Origin: an uncultured Actinomyces sp.
GTDB taxonomy: Bacteria; Actinomycetota; Actinomycetes; Actinomycetales; Actinomycetaceae
Assembly: GCA_915069725.1 (NCBI GenBank)
Contig: CAJZFF010000049.1
Location: 1 to 9,172, forward strand
Length of the DNA: 9,172 nucleotides
Direction of reading: 5' to 3'
In this document: positions 7,332 through 9,172 of the stretch, piece after piece
Position numbering within the stretch: position 1 is the stretch's first letter
How the letters are laid out: each line of letters begins with the position of its first letter
Position numbers and translations under genes: made by a program
Notes under the pieces: model-generated
Databases searched by the model: none
What the model was told of the DNA's origin: nothing
The model's input: only the letters and a program-made list of their open reading frames with translations

Positions 7332-7453
7332 TGTCCCCATCGGTGACAATGGGACCTTCGAACCTCAGATCGTGTGAACGAGAACCTTGGAATCATGCGG
7401 TTTTGCTTCGTCACCACGAGAACGGTCTGGGCCTTTTGTCACCGATGTGGACA
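7332..7453. repeat. Inverted-repeat pair resembling insertion-sequence or MITE ends
   Basis: TGTCCCCATCGGTGACAA (7332-7349) is matched, inverted, by 7436-7453 at 17 of 18 positions. A third, shorter copy of the core, GGTGACGAAGC on the minus strand (7415-7405), lies inside, next to the right end. ACGAGAAC occurs twice within (7378-7385 and 7416-7423). The 122-bp element has no transposase, so it is either a MITE or the two ends left after an internal deletion. Several core copies at one end recall the multiple terminal repeats of IS21-like elements, but I cannot assign a family. It borders the truncated reductase fragment. Confidence 0.5.
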
Positions 7454-7548
7454 TCCTTGGCCCCTCTTCGGGTTGCTGACGGTGCATGTCTGATGCCGGT
7501 TCGGGCATGTCCCTCTTCTGGTGCGGTCTACTCCACGAGGGTGGGGAT

Positions 7549-7638
7549 CTACTGGCCAGGGGTTGTGCGCACTGCACGAAGGTCCCACCTACCGGGAGTG
7601 CACCCGACCCTCGTGCAGTGCGCGCCCAAGGCCAGTAG
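7549..7638. repeat. Long imperfect inverted repeat downstream of coaA
   Basis: Outer arms CTACTGGCC (7549-7557) and GGCCAGTAG (7630-7638) pair perfectly over 9 bp. Inner arms 7567-7584 and 7606-7623 pair at 17 of 18 positions (A7580 opposes C7610) around a 21-base loop. The asymmetric gap between them (9 against 6 bases) can pair partly. The hairpin could terminate coaA read-through, lying 114 bases past its stop, or be a repeated palindromic element. A related stretch, CCACGAGGGTGGGG (7533-7546), precedes the left arm, hinting at an older duplication. Confidence 0.6.
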
Positions 7639-7701
7639 GGAGGCTGCGGGCGACCCGACTCGCCCCTTCCGGTGAACCGACTGTCGACTTCCCGCCCCAG
7701 G

Positions 7702-7733
7702 CGGCTCGTGCCCACGAGAGCCTCGCGCGCGAG
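7702..7733 (-). terminator. Stem-loop and 14-bp palindrome just after coaA
   Basis: On the coaA strand the stop is followed 18 bases later by the perfect palindrome CCTCGCGCGCGAGG (7733-7720). Next comes a stem in which CTCGT (minus strand 7717-7713) pairs with ACGAG (7708-7704) around a 4-base loop, extended by GGC with GCC beyond a small bulge. No T-run follows. As the first stable structure after the gene it is the likeliest intrinsic terminator of coaA. Confidence 0.4.
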
Positions 7734-7751
7734 GACGAGGAAGACGAGGAA

Positions 7752-8735
7752 TCAGGACTTGCGCAGCAGGACCCGGCTCATGCGGTGCTCGGCGTCCTTG
7801 GTCAGGACCAGGGTGGCCCGCCCTCGGGTGGGGGCGATGTTCTCGCGCAGGTTGACCAGGTTGACGCTCTCCCAGATCTCATTCGCTCCAGCCAGGGCCA
7901 CGTCGTCGGGGATCTCGGCGAAGCGCCGGAAGTAGGAGCCCGGCTGGGTGAAGGCCGTGTGCTTGAGGGTGAGAAAGCGGTCCAGGTACCAGCGGCGGAT
8001 GTCGTCGGGGTCGGCGTCGACGTAGATCGAGAAGTCGATGAAGTCGCTCACCGCCAGCGCCGAGGCCCCCGGCCGCGACCCCCGCGGGGCGGGTTGGAGC
8101 ACGTTGAGCCCCTCCAGCACGAGGATGTCGGGGCGCTCCACCGTTACGTGCCGGTCCGGGACGATGTCGTAGACCGTGTGGGAGTAGACGGGCGCCTGGA
8201 CGTGCTCGCTGCCGGACTTCACTGCCGCGACGAACTCCAGCAGGGCGCGACGGTCGTAGGACTCGGGAAAGCCCTTGCGGGCCATGAGTCCGCGCTCCTC
8301 AAGGACCCGGTTGGGCAGCAAAAAGCCGTCGGTGGTCACCAGATCCACCCGGGGCGTGTCCGGGAAGCGGGCGAGCAGGTGGGCGATGAGACGTGCCGTC
8401 GTCGACTTGCCCACGGCGACCGACCCGGCCACCGCGACGATGAAGGGCGTGGGCGGCTCGCTTACCCCCAGGAAGGCGCCGGTGCGGTGCGCCCGCTCGC
8501 GCGAGGTGGCGATGTAGTCCTCCAGCAGAGCGGTCAGGGGCCGGTAGACGGCGTCGACCTCGGCCAGGTCGATGGGGTCGCCCAGCCCCCGCAGCTTCTC
8601 GACATCGGCCTGGGTCAGCGGCAGCGGCGCCGAGGACGCCAGGGCGGACCACTGGTCCCGGTCCAGCTCGATGTAGGGCGAGGCGTCCGGAATACCCAGG
8701 TCACTCGGGTCGCTCAGCTCGGATGTCACTGACAC
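7752..8735 (-). CDS. coaA: Type I pantothenate kinase CoaA
   Basis: A 327-aa cytoplasmic kinase that phosphorylates pantothenate with ATP, the first and controlling step of CoA synthesis. It carries the P-loop GSVAVGKST (104-112), TTDGFLLPN (134-142) with the expected catalytic Asp136, the substrate loop PVYSHTVYDIV (182-192), LEGLNVLQP (208-216) and the C-terminal NIAPTRGRATLVLTK (299-313). All match E. coli-type CoaA and the length is normal. The start is GTG, either at 8735 (MSVTSELS) or two codons later at 8729. Neither has a Shine-Dalgarno site. For 8729, GACACT (8741-8736) sits 6 bases upstream as a possible -10 with TTGTCC (8766-8761) as -35, which would make it leaderless; the 19-bp spacing is long. 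It diverges from glmS across 173 bases holding three 11-bp repeats. Type I enzymes are normally feedback-inhibited by CoA (family knowledge). Confidence 0.96.
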   Translation of the reverse strand: MSVTSELSDPSDLGIPDASPYIELDRDQWSALASSAPLPLTQADVEKLRGLGDPIDLAEVDAVYRPLTALLEDYIATSRERAHRTGAFLGVSEPPTPFIVAVAGSVAVGKSTTARLIAHLLARFPDTPRVDLVTTDGFLLPNRVLEERGLMARKGFPESYDRRALLEFVAAVKSGSEHVQAPVYSHTVYDIVPDRHVTVERPDILVLEGLNVLQPAPRGSRPGASALAVSDFIDFSIYVDADPDDIRRWYLDRFLTLKHTAFTQPGSYFRRFAEIPDDVALAGANEIWESVNLVNLRENIAPTRGRATLVLTKDAEHRMSRVLLRKS

Positions 8736-8825
8736 AGTGTCGCAAATGAAGGTGCCCGGCGGACAATCTCCGAGGGGTGAATGGGACTCGTCGGGGCGGC
8801 GGTGGAGCTCCGGCGGGGAATCGAG

Positions 8826-8858
8826 GTCACACTGAGATCACACCGAGATCACATCGAC
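8826..8858. promoter_or_regulatory. Three tandem 11-bp repeats between coaA and glmS
   Basis: GTCACACTGAG (8826-8836), ATCACACCGAG (8837-8847) and ATCACATCGAC (8848-8858) are head-to-tail copies, one per helical turn. They can be read as TCACAYY-type heptamers separated by 4-bp GAGA spacers, the geometry of SARP operators. The TCAC core at 11-bp intervals is shared with the repeats upstream of drrA, and in both places GTGA reads toward the minus-strand gene. The set lies 91 bases before the coaA start and 51 bases before glmS, so it could serve either. No -10 box is found at the usual 8 bp from the last unit. Confidence 0.5.
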
Positions 8859-8873
8859 GTGTCCCGGCGCTCG

Positions 8874-8902
8874 TTGTCAACGCCGCGCCAGCATGATTCG
8901 AT
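8874..8902 (+). promoter_or_regulatory. Possible leaderless promoter of glmS
   Basis: TTGTCA (8874-8879) could serve as the -35 and TTCGAT (8897-8902) as the -10, spaced 17 bp. Transcription would then begin at or next to the A of the ATG at 8909. This would explain why the only purine-rich match, GGAG (8904-8907), sits just 1 base before the start codon, too close for normal use. The -10 match is weak. CATGAT (8892-8897) is a better hexamer, but its spacing of 12 bp is wrong. Confidence 0.3.
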
Positions 8903-8908
8903 CGGAGC

Positions 8909-9172
8909 ATGTGTGGAATTGTCGGCCACGTCGGCCCTCCGAGTGAAACTGGTTCCTCCCGTTCCCTGACCGTTCTCATGGATGGCCTCGGCCGTCTGGA
9001 GTACCGCGGCTACGACTCTGCGGGCGTCGCGCTGGTGGGTCCCTCCGGCCTGGATGTCGTCAAGGAGGCGGGCAAGCTCTCCGGCCTGCGCACGCTCCTG
9101 GAGGCCACTCCGCCGGCCCCCGCCACCGCGGGCATCGGACACACCCGCTGGGCCACTCACGGCGGCCCGACG
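8909..9172 (+). CDS. glmS: Glutamine-fructose-6-phosphate aminotransferase GlmS, N-terminal part
   Basis: The first 88 codons; the gene runs off the window end. GlmS uses glutamine to turn fructose-6-phosphate into glucosamine-6-phosphate, the entry step to UDP-GlcNAc, and its product is the substrate of GlmM in this window. The start MCGIVGHVG places the nucleophile Cys2 of the N-terminal glutaminase (Ntn hydrolase) domain, exposed after Met removal. LEYRGYDSAG (30-39) and GHTRWATHG (77-85), the glutamine-binding loops, match the family closely. ATG 8909 must be the start because Cys2 has to follow the Met directly. A few extra residues (10-19) relative to E. coli are tolerated between strands. 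No glmS ribozyme is expected or seen in the short upstream region. The two isomerase SIS domains lie beyond the window. Confidence 0.95.
   Translation, partial: MCGIVGHVGPPSETGSSRSLTVLMDGLGRLEYRGYDSAGVALVGPSGLDVVKEAGKLSGLRTLLEATPPAPATAGIGHTRWATHGGPT

Larger units (their letters stand above)
7256..7751. other. Non-coding scar between the reductase fragment and coaA
   Basis: I see no convincing gene in these roughly 500 bases. They hold the IS-like inverted repeats, the long imperfect palindrome and the stem-loops after coaA described separately. Two direct copies of CCCTCTTCNGGT (7462-7473 and 7511-7522) and two of GCATGTC (7484-7490 and 7505-7511) lie between them. Open frames here (for example minus strand 7365-7715) show no recognisable domain. 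The region looks like debris of mobile-element activity rather than coding sequence. Confidence 0.5.

Noticed and set aside
7521..8732. Plus-strand open frame of about 403 codons opposite coaA
   Set aside because: It is antisense to a clear CoaA with all motifs and has no domain of its own.
8731..8741. Palindrome GACACAGTGTC over the coaA start as an operator
   Set aside because: It is only 5-bp arms with a single central base; too short to claim as a site without conservation data.
8826..8858. CRP-type binding site (TGTGA motifs on the minus strand)
   Set aside because: The TGTGA copies are direct repeats at 11 bp, not the inverted TGTGA-N6-TCACA pair a CRP dimer needs.

Overview
The window is very GC-rich with actinobacterial codon use. 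Its gene content (glmM, an AfsR/SARP-type regulator, a DrrAB-type ABC exporter, type I coaA and glmS) fits a high-GC actinomycete. I favour an Actinomyces-like (Actinomycetaceae) genome, but that is inference from gene order and style; no rRNA or other marker is present.

Layout. 1-236 is the leader of glmM, with a clear Shine-Dalgarno. 237-1598 (+) is glmM. A large stem-loop (1619-1677) closes it. 1720-4899 (+) is a 1059-aa regulator with an OmpR-type winged helix, a BTAD domain, an NB-ARC-type ATPase and a long helical C-terminus. It converges on an ABC export operon on the minus strand: drrA-like ATPase (5752-6828), then drrB-like permease (4916-5755), joined by a 4-nt ATGA overlap. Two stem-loops lie at the convergence point, the larger one inside the last codons of the regulator. 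Upstream of drrA lies a degenerate ketopantoate-reductase C-terminal fragment (6887-7255, -), then a scar with insertion-sequence-like inverted repeats (7332-7453) and a roughly 90-bp imperfect inverted repeat (7549-7638). 7752-8735 (-) is coaA. It diverges from glmS, whose first 88 codons (8909-9172, +) end the window.

How the genes may fit together. GlmS and GlmM are consecutive enzymes of the fructose-6-P to GlcN-6-P to GlcN-1-P route to UDP-GlcNAc, and CoaA starts CoA synthesis; these are core genes. The regulator, exporter, gene fragment and repeat scar between glmM and coaA look like an accessory insertion.

The most interesting signal is non-coding. Immediately upstream of drrA are six degenerate heptamers (GTGAAAC type on the gene strand) at 10-11 bp intervals, the helically phased direct-repeat pattern typical of SARP operators. 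A second set of three 11-bp tandem repeats, sharing the GTGA core in the same orientation relative to the minus-strand gene, lies between coaA and glmS. I propose that the regulator controls drrAB, and perhaps coaA/glmS, through these repeats. The repeats are seen directly; the regulatory link is inference.
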